DNA of 64,000 nt from Digitaria exilis (taxonomy: Eukaryota > Streptophyta > Magnoliopsida > Poales > Poaceae), in the NCBI GenBank assembly GCA_015342445.1, contig JACEFO010002165.1, positions 1,178,001 through 1,242,000 on the forward strand, written 5' to 3'. Position 1 is the stretch's first letter; the number at the start of each line of letters is the position of its first letter. The translations under genes were made by a program, and so were the position numbers. A model generated the notes under the pieces. The model was given only the letters and a program-made list of their open reading frames with translations. It was not told the origin of the DNA and did not search any database. This document shows, one piece after another, positions 23,662 through 33,900 of the stretch.

Positions 23662-24319
23662 ATGGCCGATCCCAATGCCAAACGCAGCGAGATTCATGAG
23701 ACCAACATCGTCAGGCCAAATCTGAAAAAGATCACAGCCGACGAACTGAGGATTCTTGATGAAGAGTTCAAGAGGCTCGAAGAAGTTGCGGCACAAAACT
23801 TGGAACAATGCAAGGAAGAAGCCACACAGAAGCTCTTGTCGCACTTCGAGGAGGATCGTCAAGGTAATGTCACGAAGACCAAGGAAGTCACCTTCGATAC
23901 TCCACCACCTGAGGTACAAAGCAATGTGAGTACATCAGCACAACCCCCCTATGTTACCGTGAATGATCTTACTACTGTGATAGATAATTTGCGGTGGTCA
24001 TTGACTGAAAATATGCAACACATGATAGAAAAAAAGTAGCGGTAAACGGGTTGAGGGTAATGTTGATGTGTCTGTTTCCCAATCTGTACCACCTCAGATC
24101 CCATCTATTAGTACATCGGCAATATCTGGAGTTGAACCTTTCTATGGCATGCCGTTGAATTATTTTGTGGGACAAACACCACCGTTTCAGTCTGGTCAGA
24201 ATAAGCCGGTTAGACCGGTTGGTCCAGCCGGTCAGACCGACCCAGGTGTTGTGTTTCAACATGCTTCGTTGCCGGAGTCTTTAATTGCTATACCTTCCGT
24301 TGAGGCTTTCTCTAGCTGA
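23662..24319 (+). pseudogene. gag-like N-terminal frames, broken
   Basis: The first frame (23662-24039) starts MADPNAKRSEIHETN and has a charged, probably coiled-coil segment (EELRIL/EEFKRLEEVAAQNLEQ-like) before a TAG at 24037-24039, directly after an A7 run. The reading continues in the +1 frame from 24068 to a TGA at 24317. This part encodes a proline/valine-rich linker with the palindromic CCGGTTAGACCGG motif read as NKPVRPVGPAGQTDPG. The same frame resumes at 24341 as the capsid core. A homopolymer slip and a point stop are the simplest causes. Confidence 0.7.
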
Positions 24320-24340
24320 TCTGGTGGGGTTTCTAGCTTT

Positions 24341-25306
24341 ATGGCTCCGAATATTACAAGTGTAACTCCTATTGGAGTGGGTACTTCACATGGTTTTATA
24401 CCCAATACACAAGCCAATAGCCGTTTGCAACACAATGCTTTTAATTCATCTATACAGCAGAATATGTTGCAATCGAATGCACTCACATCACAACAACCTA
24501 TGCCAACCACTATTCAGCAAGTCATTGATAAGTTTAATGCTGATCTTGCTAAACAAATGAAGGAGGATTATGGAATAGAGATGAAGAATAGAACTCGTTC
24601 ATATCAAAAACCGTATCCTTTGACTTTTGATTCGGTTGCATATCCTTCTGGTTGGCGTTGTCCTGAATTTGTGAAATTTATCGGGGATGATAGCAAAACA
24701 ACTTGGGAGCAAATTAGCCAATATATTGCTCAATTAGGAGAAGCTAGTTCCATAGAGGGGATAAAAGTGCAGTTATTTTCTTTATCTTTAACTGGAACTG
24801 CTTTTTCATGGTTTGCTTCATTGCCTGTTAATTCTATTCATACTTGGGAACAATTAGAACAAAAATTTCATGATCACTTTTATACCGGAGATAACGAGTT
24901 GAGACTGGGTCATTTAACATCGGTTAAGCAAAAGCATGATGAGTCTGTTGCTGATTATATTAAAAGGCTTAGAGATACAAAAAACCGTTGTTATAGTCTT
25001 GTTATTTCGGAAAGGGATCTCGCTGATTTGGCTTTTAATGGATTGCGATCCCATATTAGAGACAAGTTAGATGGTCATGAATTTGTTAGTGTTACCCAAG
25101 TCTTGCAAAGAGCTTTAGCTCAAGAAAGCCGAAGTAAAGACGCTCGGCTCAAATCTGATCGTCCTAATGTGCATATGCTAGATTATGATTCTTCGGACGA
25201 TGATAGTAAAGAAGTATATGCTGCTGAATTTTCATGGTCATCTAATGACAAAGCAAACACATGTCCTTCACTTAAGTCGATTCATAAAATCAGCAAGAAT
25301 AGATGA
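24341..25306 (+). CDS. gag capsid core (Retrotrans_gag type)
   Basis: 321 codons. Residues about 120-260 have the gag signature: IKVQLFSLSLTGTAFSWFAS, then WEQLEQKFHDHFY, then LTSVKQKHDESVADYIKRLR. It would form the virus-like particle shell and bind the element RNA. The frame ends in TGA (25304-25306), overlapping the ATG (25303) of the next frame as ATGA. In related gags the following segment (KFTFDVSKCDRIFDELLKRG) belongs to the same protein, so the overlap is probably a -1 lesion rather than a designed junction. No pol follows. Confidence 0.8.
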   Translation: MAPNITSVTPIGVGTSHGFIPNTQANSRLQHNAFNSSIQQNMLQSNALTSQQPMPTTIQQVIDKFNADLAKQMKEDYGIEMKNRTRSYQKPYPLTFDSVAYPSGWRCPEFVKFIGDDSKTTWEQISQYIAQLGEASSIEGIKVQLFSLSLTGTAFSWFASLPVNSIHTWEQLEQKFHDHFYTGDNELRLGHLTSVKQKHDESVADYIKRLRDTKNRCYSLVISERDLADLAFNGLRSHIRDKLDGHEFVSVTQVLQRALAQESRSKDARLKSDRPNVHMLDYDSSDDDSKEVYAAEFSWSSNDKANTCPSLKSIHKISKNR

Positions 25307-26097
25307 AATTTACTTTTGATGTTTCTAAGTGCGATAGAATTTTTGATGAATTATTGAAGCGTGGAAAAATCAAAATGTCTCATGCCATGCTACCGCTTGA
25401 GGAATTGAAAAGGCGTGCTTATTTTAAATTTCATCATTCTTTTTCTCATGCTACCAATGATTGTAATGTCTTTCGCCGGCAAGTACAATCGGCTATTAAT
25501 GAAGGCCGATTAGTTTTTCATGATATGCAGGTTGATCATAACCCTTTTCATGTAAATGCCTTCATGAACACCATTGAATTGACAAACCCCAAAATGCTCA
25601 TTTGGCCGGATCAAGCCGAAAAGGCCAAGGGGAAGAATGTGATCATTGGTGAAGAAAGACCTGAGAAGAAGGTGCTGCACAAGAAGACCTGTCCATCTGC
25701 AGCAGAAACTTCTACGCTTGGGGGGCAAGACAAGAAAAAGAAGGCCAACAGCATGCCAGCCGGTCTAACCGGTTGTCCAGCCGGTCTGACCGGTCGTTCC
25801 AATAAGGCTGGAAATTCTTCCAAGTCCAAGACTAGAGCAAGGCCAAGTTTTGAAGAGCTCTTGGCCAAGTACAAGAGAAATGGGGTTGCTCAGAGGCGAA
25901 GCAATCAGATAAATGGTGCTAAGGGCATGAGAGCACCACCAAGACATACAACACAAGGTATGCATGAACAACAAGGTAATTTTGCTTGTACACCTTACTC
26001 TTATGCTGGACCGACTATACCTTGGTCTTGGTCCTATCCTTGCTATTATTCACCTTTGGATTATGGTAGTTCATACATGCGACCTTGTATTGTTTAA
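25303..26097 (+). CDS. gag C-terminal region with palindrome-encoded linker
   Basis: 264 codons that continue the gag: KFTFDVSKCDRIFDELLKRG, then a histidine/cysteine stretch (FKFHHSFSHATNDCNVFRRQ) resembling the nucleocapsid-side region of unclassified grass gags. A linker at about residues 150-165 reads PAGLTGCPAGLTGRS. Its DNA (25759-25796) is CCGGTCTAACCGG and CCGGTCTGACCGG, the palindromic motif family also found in the LTRs. A basic tail follows. No protease or reverse transcriptase motif is seen before the 3' LTR. 26098-26540 is non-coding. Confidence 0.65.
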   Translation: MKFTFDVSKCDRIFDELLKRGKIKMSHAMLPLEELKRRAYFKFHHSFSHATNDCNVFRRQVQSAINEGRLVFHDMQVDHNPFHVNAFMNTIELTNPKMLIWPDQAEKAKGKNVIIGEERPEKKVLHKKTCPSAAETSTLGGQDKKKKANSMPAGLTGCPAGLTGRSNKAGNSSKSKTRARPSFEELLAKYKRNGVAQRRSNQINGAKGMRAPPRHTTQGMHEQQGNFACTPYSYAGPTIPWSWSYPCYYSPLDYGSSYMRPCIV

Positions 26098-26544
26098 TAT
26101 TCTCTACATATTCAAATTATAGTGTACAACAAAGACCGATCGCTTACAATAGTAATCTGGTCAAGAGTGATGTATGAGCTACTATTAAGCAAGGTGAAAG
26201 TAGCAACAGGCAATGCTGCAAGGACGTAAACCGAGGTGGTGTCCCTCAGGTTTGTCCCTACTCAAAAGAGAAAATTACAAAGATTGCGCAAAGAGTCAAT
26301 GAAGCAACAAGTTGAAAAAAACCAGCTAAGCCAACACAGAAGGAGTGGAGGCCAAAGCAGGTGAATGCAGCTTCGACTTGAGCAAATCAAGCTTTATGGC
26401 CAATAAGATGTTATTGCCCTTAGAAAAAAAAAGAGTCAAAATACAAAATATGGCCGATGCATTGATCATCATCGAGCTAAGACAATTTTGGTTCGGAAGA
26501 TTGTTTTTTGGTGTGCAAGCTTAACCAAAAAATAGGGGGGCATA

Positions 26545-27268
26545 TGTTGACGACCAAAATTGACAGGTTTGTGATAGGCAGTCAGACCGCCTGTAACAAC
26601 TGGTCACGATCGGCTGTACAAGGTCATCAAAATGCAATTTGGACTTCACCAATGGATTCCACTCGTGGAGTAGATCAAAATTCATATGTAGAACGTCAGA
26701 TTTGGAGTTCGGACGAGGGAGTTATGACCTTATGAAGTGCTGCACTTCGCGACAGGCGGTTAGACCGCCCGTACAGGAGGTTAGACCGGCTGCGCCTGGG
26801 TAAACCGAGTTAGAGTTGTATTTTGACGGGATTTCTTTAGGAATTTGATTCCTTGCGCGGCAAGACCTCCCCACCCTATAAATATAAAGGGCCATGGCCG
26901 ATGGAGACACCCAATCGTCAAAAAACATAAATACATCTATTACTTTTATCGTTTTCCTTTATTTCTTTGCCCTAGCTTTTCCAACCCCGTCTGCTGTTCT
27001 TCCTTCGTCCCGACGACGACCGAGCATGTTCTAGGTGGCCTGCCGACCCTAGAACAACCCAAGGTGCGCCTACCCTGACGGGGTCCCTCCCGGGTGGGCG
27101 TTCGTTGGTTTCTTGCCGGGCTGCCACAGGGGGTCTGACCGCCTATCGCAGGGAGTCCGACCGCCCGTAACAGGGGTCTGACCGCCCGTCGCAGAGGTGC
27201 TGCAGTGAGCTCCTTTGCGCGCTACACGGTCTAGTGCATTCGTGTGTTGGCCCAAAAAGGCGTCAACA
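26545..27268 (+). repeat. 3' LTR, one motif unit longer than the 5' LTR
   Basis: Near its 3' end this LTR has three consecutive GTC(T/C)GACCGCC copies where the 5' LTR has two, which explains most of the 21-bp length difference. TATA box CTATAAATATAAAGGG at about 26876-26891. Confidence 0.9.
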
Positions 27269-27273
27269 GGTGG

Positions 27274-27476
27274 GCAACCGCTTCTCCATCCTCGCGGTCC
27301 GCCACTTCGTCGATAAGCTCTCCTCGGAGCAGGAGGAGGCTGTAGTCCGGTCGATGAGCTTCGAGGGCGTGCTCCGCCTCACCCGCTACAGCAAGCTGGA
27401 CCATCACTTCTCCGCGTGGCTCTGCAACCAGCTGGTGGTTGCCAGTCGCCACCGTACCGGCGTCCGCGCCTGGTGA
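27274..27476 (+). pseudogene. 3' fragment of the truncated paralogue
   Basis: Resumes after the LTR element with NRFSILAVRHFVDKLSSEQE and matches exon 1 of the main gene up to AWLCNQLVVAS. There a short insertion shifts the frame to a premature TGA (27474-27476). A Stowaway MITE follows at once and no further exon is present. This is therefore a 5'-end duplication that never had, or has lost, the downstream exons. Confidence 0.88.
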
Positions 27477-27487
27477 CACACGATGAC

Positions 27488-27749
27488 TACTGCTCCCTTC
27501 ATCTCAAAATTCGTGTCATTCTCGCTTCCAAAAAAACAACCTTTTTCAACATTGACTAATTATATATAAAATAATATTAATATTTATAATGCACCATTAA
27601 TATCATTAGATAGATTTTGAATCTAGTTTTTGACAAAATTATTTAAAGATATAAATGTTGTAGGTATTTTTCTACAAATTAAGTCAAAGTTGAGAAAATA
27701 ACACGTACACACATCTCATGACGTCATTCTTTATGGGACGAAGGGAGTA
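27488..27749. mobile_element. Stowaway-like MITE
   Basis: The right end ATGGGACGAAGGGAGTA and the mutated left end TACTGCTCCCTTCATCTCAAAAT are inverted copies with TA at both borders, as expected of Stowaway elements. AT-rich interior, no ORF. It marks the break of the truncated paralogue. Confidence 0.65.
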
Positions 27750-28378
27750 TGTTTTTAAAAGTCATTGATGACTATTTAGTTCACATAAAAAGACTATTCA
27801 TTTCGAACTTTTTATTATTTATCTCTCTCATAGAACACACTTCCCAACATAAGCTACAACACAAAAGGATGCACGGTAGGATGGGATGGCAAGCGCACAT
27901 GATGACATGAACTAGGTAGTAGGCGGGAGAAGATAGTGTGAAAACCTGTCTAGTTGTGCAAGTTTGGTCAAAAGTTTCCATACTTCAGGATCATTTAGAT
28001 TTAAAATTTGCAAATTTCTTTTTAGAAATATTTATTTCACATGGCATACTTTCCAATGTCATCTAAACAGAGTTTTAGAAACATGTATACGTTCTTTTTA
28101 TGAAACGAAACATGTATACGTTTCTCATTATAAAAACTTTTCACCCAACTTGAATAACTAAACATGGAACGGGACAAAACATACATACGTTTCTCAATAT
28201 AAAAAATTTTCGTCAAACTTGCATAACTAAACATGGCCTGACTCCATCCAGCAGGTTATCGATCATCGTCGGGGACGCTTTCCGACATGCTCTCTATGGG
28301 CGAAAGATCATCCGTGGATTCTCTCACTGCTCAGGCCCAATTTAGATTGAAGAAATTGAAGAAATACATGTTGCAAAC

Positions 28379-28905
28379 TGTTGACAACCAAAATTGGCAC
28401 TTATTGGTTTTGCTGCCAGTCCAGGAAAACCGGAACCTCCTGTTTTCTCAAACCAGAACTTCCGGTCTTGATAAAGTTCTCCAAATGCTGATTGGACTTC
28501 ACCAATGCGTAGGCCTCGCCGAGACGATTAAAATTCATATATTGAACGTCCGATTTGGACTTCGGACGAGAGAGTTACGACCTCGGGAGTAACTGCACCC
28601 GGGTAAAACCGAAACTTCCGGATTTGGAAACCGGAAGTTCCAGGATTTGTAGTCTATTCCGAATTAGGAGTTGTATTTAGGCACAGGATTTGTATAATTG
28701 TCGACTCCTACTGGGTCTAGACCTCCCCACCCTATAAATATAAAGGGTCATGGCCGATTGAGCTAATCCCAATCGAATCAAACATTATGCATCTACTTTT
28801 TACCTCTCAACCCTAAACTTTTCCAACCTCTCTTGTTGTCCATCGTGATCTCCCACGGCCATTAATGGCGTTCTAGGCTTGCTGGTCGACCTAGGGCGGG
28901 AGGCA
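28379..28905 (+). mobile_element. diverged LTR related to the 22913 element
   Basis: Starts TGTTGACAACCAAAATTGG and keeps the same backbone as the LTRs at 22913 and 26545: TTGGACTTCACCAATG, AACGTCCGATTTGGA, CGAGAGAGTTACGACCT and CCCACCCTATAAATATAAAGG (TATA near 28732). The GACCGCC motifs are absent; at corresponding places it has CCGGAAGTTCC/GGAACTTCCGG-type motifs. The 3' end is lost around 28905. No internal domain. Confidence 0.75.
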
Positions 28906-29720
28906 GTTAATTAGGAGTGTAGAACATATATTAATGCCAAATGAAAAATTATGATAAATTAATTAAGTATTATTTCTTATTAAGTGTTAAATTTACATTA
29001 AAATTGTGAACTAAAATGCTACTGTGAATTTATTTTTACATATAAATATGTTCAATTTACACTCAAATTGTCAATCAGACTCTCAGGGCCTTTCAGGGGC
29101 ATTACAGACATTTTACACCAATTCTACAGCTCACAGCTACTTCAACCAAATGACTTTCAGCTTTTCCCACAATTCACAGGTCACAATAGCTTTTCCCACA
29201 GCCCACAGCTCACAACAACTTTTCTCACAACCACAGCTCAACCAAACACACCCTTAGATAATGATAAGCTGGTGTTTAATTTGCTGCTCCCGCCACCTCG
29301 CTGGTCACACTCACACACCGCCTCCTCCCTTCCGCATATCGACTGAGCAAGGAGCCAAGGAGGTTGAGGGTGTGTTTATATCGGAGAAAGATTTTTCTAA
29401 CAACACATTTTGTTTACCAAAATACGTTGTGCATGGATAGTGTTACGTGAGTGAGTGATGAGATAAATAAAAAAAGTTAGATATAGTGTTTTTTAAAAAA
29501 ATTTTGGTGCGTTTAGATTCACCAACTTTCTTAAAAACACTATTCGTCCAACTTTTCCTTATTCATTCCATCCCTTCACTCATAAAACATTATTTATCTA
29601 CAGTGCTTTTAGTTTATAATGTTTTTTCAGGAATCTTTCCTAATCTAAGCAGCTCGGCCGGCTTTTCCCCGAGCTGCTGCGCCCGGCGATTTGTATGTTT
29701 CTGTCTGGCGTTAGCGATAA
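28906..29720. other. non-coding, MITE debris
   Basis: 29085-29265 has repeated CACAGCTCAC/TTTTCCCACA blocks and ends AACCAAACACACCCTTA, like the end of a MITE. 29365-29600 resembles inverted halves of the GTGTTNTGTGAG family. No gene seen. Confidence 0.4.
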
Positions 29721-29892
29721 TACAGCGTGTTTAGTTGGTAGAGGGAGAAAAAAACTTTTCTGGGAAGCGTGTTCTGTGAGAGTGATCAATAGGGAAAGTT
29801 GAGGGGAATTGAACAGGAACTTTTCTAAAAAACGTGTTTTATGAGAGATAAATAACAAAGTTCAAAAGAACTTTTTGATCTAAACACGGCCA
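29721..29892. mobile_element. Tourist-like MITE
   Basis: Ends TACAGCGTGTTTAGTTGG and (inverted) TGGCCGTGTTTAGATC, flanked by TAA (29718-29720 and 29893-29895). The interior carries GAAGCGTGTTCTGTGAGAG, the signature shared with 15085-15232 and 43343-43491. It lies just upstream of the main gene. Confidence 0.6.
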
Positions 29893-30095
29893 TAATGTTC
29901 CTCCTCTCACTGTGTGCCTCTTGCAAAACTCATGCTCCATGCTTGTCTCAACTCACTCATAAAGGCCTCCGTCCTGCGTGAATCCTCTTCCCTGACCTTC
30001 CTCCCCGGCTAACAAGCCCTCCACAGTAGTAGTATATAGGTGAGGAAGGCAAGAACACTAGATTAGTAGTAATAGTACCAGCTAGTATCGTTACC
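29893..30095 (+). promoter_or_regulatory. probable promoter and leader of the main gene
   Basis: TATA-like AGTATATAGG at about 30032-30041 lies about 55 bp before the ATG. Much of this stretch is conserved upstream of the truncated paralogue (22620-22800), which supports a promoter-plus-exon duplication. Confidence 0.45.
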
Positions 30096-30905
30096 ATGTC
30101 GGCGCGGAGACGCTCTGCGCATGGCGGCATCCGCGCCGGCGCCGTGCCCGCGGCGGAGCCGGAGGTCGACGGCGACGTCGTAACGGTGGACTACCGGTTC
30201 TCCATCCTCGCGGTCCGCCGCTTCGTCGATAAGCTCTCCGACGAGCAGGAGGAGGTGGTCCGGTCCATGGGCTTCGAGGGCGTGCTCCACCTCAGCCGCT
30301 ACAGCAAGCTGGACCGTCACTTCTCCGCGTGGCTCTGCAACCAGCTGGCGGTCGCCACCGCCCCGGCGTCCGCGTCGGTGCCCGCGCGGGTGCCCATATC
30401 CCTGGCGGACGGCGCCGGCGCGGAGGTCCCCGTCACCGCGCGCGATGTGCATGAGGTCCTCGGCGTCCCAAACAGCGACCGCCAGGTCGGAAGAATCGGG
30501 CGCGCCCTCGCGGAGAAAGAGAGAGACGCGGACGCGGTCCGCCGGGCGCTATGCCTGGACCCAGGCGAAGCACTCACGCTGCAAGCCGCCGAGGCCATCG
30601 TCGCCCGGAGAAACAAGGACGCGCCGTCGCCGACGGGCCCGATGACGCAGGCCGAGCGCGACGCGTTCGCGGTGGCCTTCCTCCTCCTCCTGGTGGAGCA
30701 CTTCTTTGCGCCGGGGTCGGTGAGCCGTCGCGGCAAGGTGAACGAGGAGGTGTTCCACGCGCTCGCCAACCCGTCAGAGGTGCATCTCTACGACTGGGCA
30801 GAGTACGCTCTGGAGGAGTTCCGCCGCTGCGCCGGCCGCGTCCGGGAACAGGTCACCTCCAAGAGTTCCAAGATCGCGCTCTCCGGCTGCCTCCTTTTCC
30901 TGGAG
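30096..30905 (+). CDS. exon 1: N-terminal domain
   Basis: 270 codons ending in phase 0 at CTGGAG|GTAACC. It is GC-rich, as is common for grass first exons. It begins MSARRRSAHGG. Residues about 32-80 are the block duplicated in the truncated paralogue (FSILAVRRFVDKLSDEQEEV, then GFEGVLHLSRYSKLD and HFSAWLCNQL). Residues about 115-135 read TARDVHEVLGVPNSDR, a pattern seen N-terminal to Ulp1-like domains of grasses. The join to exon 2 gives LLFLEIFYLDRLDFG, also typical of that family. This is a probable non-catalytic domain of unknown biochemical role. Confidence 0.85.
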
Positions 30906-33900
30906 GTAACCCTGTGTTTATCCCCCCCTCCCCTCCTCCCCCATTCCTCTAGAAATTCACCATGTCATAAATTTGTCCCTGTACAGAGGTAATTTGCTGT
31001 TAGGATGTGTGTTTCATTTGCAACCGTATTGCTGCAGATTTTCTATTTAGATCGATTGGATTTCGGGGAGGCCAGTTGTGGAGTACAGCGTGGTGTCCTG
31101 CCTCGCGTAGCTGCCTACGACTACAAGTCTCTGTATCAACTTATCGAGATGGAGAGACAACCCGAGTGGCCTGAGGGTGGCCTAAAGCTGTTTGGAAAGA
31201 TTAAGGTGCCTATCAAGTAGTGTGTCAGTGTGTGCATGTCACAAATGGGTCTGGCCCTGATCGTTGCCGGCCTTTGAACGTGGGTGAGTTAATTTGCGTT
31301 GTAGCAATTGCAGTTTAGCACTGTGAAGCCGGCACAAAGGGATGATTTTCGAAGCACATCCGAGGGTCGTCCTCCTCCACCACACCTGCAATCGTGCGAT
31401 GTAAGTTCTGCTCTTCCCGTAGTTACAAATGGTACATCTTTCTGTGGCATAGATTTTTTGTTTTCGTGATGTTCACAAAAAAAAATAGCTATGGAAGCCT
31501 GCTTTGTAAATCTTGTCTCATGGGCAAGGTTATAAACACTGTCTTTTCTAGATTTGGACTAAATAACTAACTTCTATGTATATAAAAAGGAAACTACTAA
31601 TGAATATGACTCTTCACTGTCTTTTCTAGATTTGGACTAAATAACTAACTTCTATGTATATAAAAAGGAAACTACTAATGAATATGACTCTTGGTGCCTC
31701 TATGTTCCATCATGTAGACAAAATTATCGTAGCGATGAGTACCAGTGGCCACTGGGTGTGTGTATGTGTGTATGTATCTCCGATATCATATATTCATATG
31801 ATGTTACGTGATACAAACTGAGTATTTAGCAGCAAAGCATTTTCCACCTAATAAATTTGAGTTTCATTATTCCATTTTGTGCAAGTATAAGTGATGTTAG
31901 CCAATTTGTAGCACCATCCACCTGTAGGTAAGGATAATTATATAGTTGTTCTTTTATCCCAGTCCCTACCTTAATAGCAGTTTTATATTTTATATTTGCA
32001 ACTTGTACTTATAACTGGAGCTTGTAATCTATTTTGTCCTCTCTAGTGAAGTATTAAGTTGGTATATATTGCTGCATGCACAGTGCGGTAAGCTGGTAAC
32101 ATAAATATAGCTCAAAATATTTTAAAGTCTTTGTTAACCATATATGTCCCGTAATTGAATTGAGATTCTCACAAGAGTCACAAGTGCTCTTTCCAACAAT
32201 CACTGATGAAACCATGACTTGGATATTAACTGATTTCCGCTTTTAAAAGAGGTCAATACCAGACGAAACAATCTTTTTAATTCGATTTTGAATAGTAACA
32301 TGTATTTATCATTTTTATTGTACATATATTTTGTCATGTTGCAGTCAGATCAGCATGGCAATACAGACATACTACAATTATTATGGCTCAATTTATGGAT
32401 AGTATGAAACAGTTCATACTGTCCAAGATGAACTGTAATGGACAGTATAGTAAACAAAATAATGGAGAACAAGGCCAGCTTCTTGCTCATGAGCAGTATT
32501 TGCCTAGTGAGCAAAATAAGTTTTATTGTTATTCATATATGTGCTGGGATTTCATTGCTATGAGTTGAATTTTTTTATGCTATCTATCAAGACTCTAAGA
32601 GTTGTGCATCTTCATCAATTTTTGGTGATGGTTATGCAAAATGAGTAGGGGGAAATGAATCTATGGAGTGTATAGAGGCCCATAAGGCCTGGCCCATATA
32701 GAGGCCCATGTAGTGTTGTATATATCTCACCCTTCTAGGGTTAGAGTGGCAATATAGAAAAATATTTCCTCTAACATAGTATCAGCTAGGGTTTCCTCTG
32801 AGCGCCGCCGCCAGCGCCGCCATCATGGCGGCAGCCCGCAGCCGCCGGCGCCGCCACCCCCTCTCTCCTCCCTTCCCCCTCTCTCTGCTCCGCCTGCGGC
32901 TGCAGCAGCCGCCGCCGCCGTCGCTGCAGGCGCGACTGGCGCGGATCCGCCTGCAGGCGTGGATCCGGTCGCCGCTGAAGCGGTCACCGCCGCCCTCGCT
33001 GCAGATCCGGTCGCTGCTGCCTCTCGGGCTGCCGCGGCCGCTGCTGCCCTCGCTGCAGGGGGCCTCGCGGGCGCAGGGGCAGCAGGCAGCTCGATCCAAC
33101 CGCCGCCGCCGCCCTCTCTTCCTCCGGGCGGGCTGCCCTCCCAAGTGCAACTGCAGCGCCCTCAGCTGCCGCCTCCACCTCCCACGCCGCTGGAGCATGC
33201 TCAGGCGCAGCTGCAGCATCTCCAGCCGCCGGAGCAGGCTCTGCTCAGTCAGCCGCCGCATCCACTTCCTTCGGCGCGGCAACAGGATCTGCCCCGCATC
33301 CCGCCGCCGTTGACCCCGGCCATGGCTGCCGCCTACCACGCAGAGCTCACCGCTCTCGCGACCGCCGCGGGTCTCGCCGACCCCGCTGGCCTCGCCAACC
33401 TCACGGCCACCGCGGGCCTGCGTAGCTTTGCGGGCTCCCTTCCTCTCGACGGCGGCATGCGGGTCTACGATCCCGCGAACTCCACGGACCGTCCTCTCCG
33501 CGACACGGGCAAGCAGGTCTCCGACAGGGCCATGTCGGCCGAGGTGGCTCTCACCGCCGCCCTCCGTGCGGCCAAAGATGAGGCCACGGCGGCCGAGGAG
33601 CGGGTTCGTGCGGCCTCTGCCACCTAGGTGCATGAGCGTGCCACCGCAGACGCTCTCGCTCGCCGGGTTGGCGAGGCTGAGCGCTACCTCCACCCGGCCT
33701 CCAGCTCGCCGCCCGTCGTCCCTTACACCGACCTCGGCACCTCTTCTTCACGCCCGCCTCCGCTCGAGGGCTCTCGCGACCACCTTCCCGACCCTGTGGT
33801 CACCCAGTTACACCTTCATGCCCTTGGTGTGCAGCACATCTGGGGGATGGTCAGCATTGTCCTCGACTCTTCGTCCACCTCCTACAACCGTTGGCGGGAT

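Larger units (their letters stand above)
22913..27268 (+). mobile_element. gag-only LTR retrotransposon inserted in the truncated paralogue
   Basis: Direct LTRs at 22913-23615 (703 bp) and 26545-27268 (724 bp) start TGTTGACGACC and end GGC(A/G)TCAACA. The flanks carry the perfect 5-bp duplication GGTGG (22908-22912 and 27269-27273). Removal restores a continuous exon-1-like frame. The interior carries broken gag frames and no pol. A polypurine stretch AAAAAATAGGGGGG (26527-26540) precedes the 3' LTR. The LTRs are clearly more diverged than those of the 5175 element, so this is an older insertion. Both LTRs have a TATA box (CCCTATAAATATAAAGGG). Confidence 0.93.

Noticed and set aside
24030..24039. 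programmed frameshift at A AAA AAG before TAG
   Set aside because: A -1 slip would not reach the downstream gag frame, which is +1, and other lesions (TGA at 24317, frame change at 25303) point to decay.
25303..25306. ATGA overlap as translational coupling of two gag genes
   Set aside because: Relatives carry both parts in one frame, and coupling of this kind is not usual in plants; a frameshift lesion is simpler.
32782..33693. 303-codon antisense frame
   Set aside because: Arg/Gly-rich shadow of the Copia gag leader; the sense frame carries the gag motifs.
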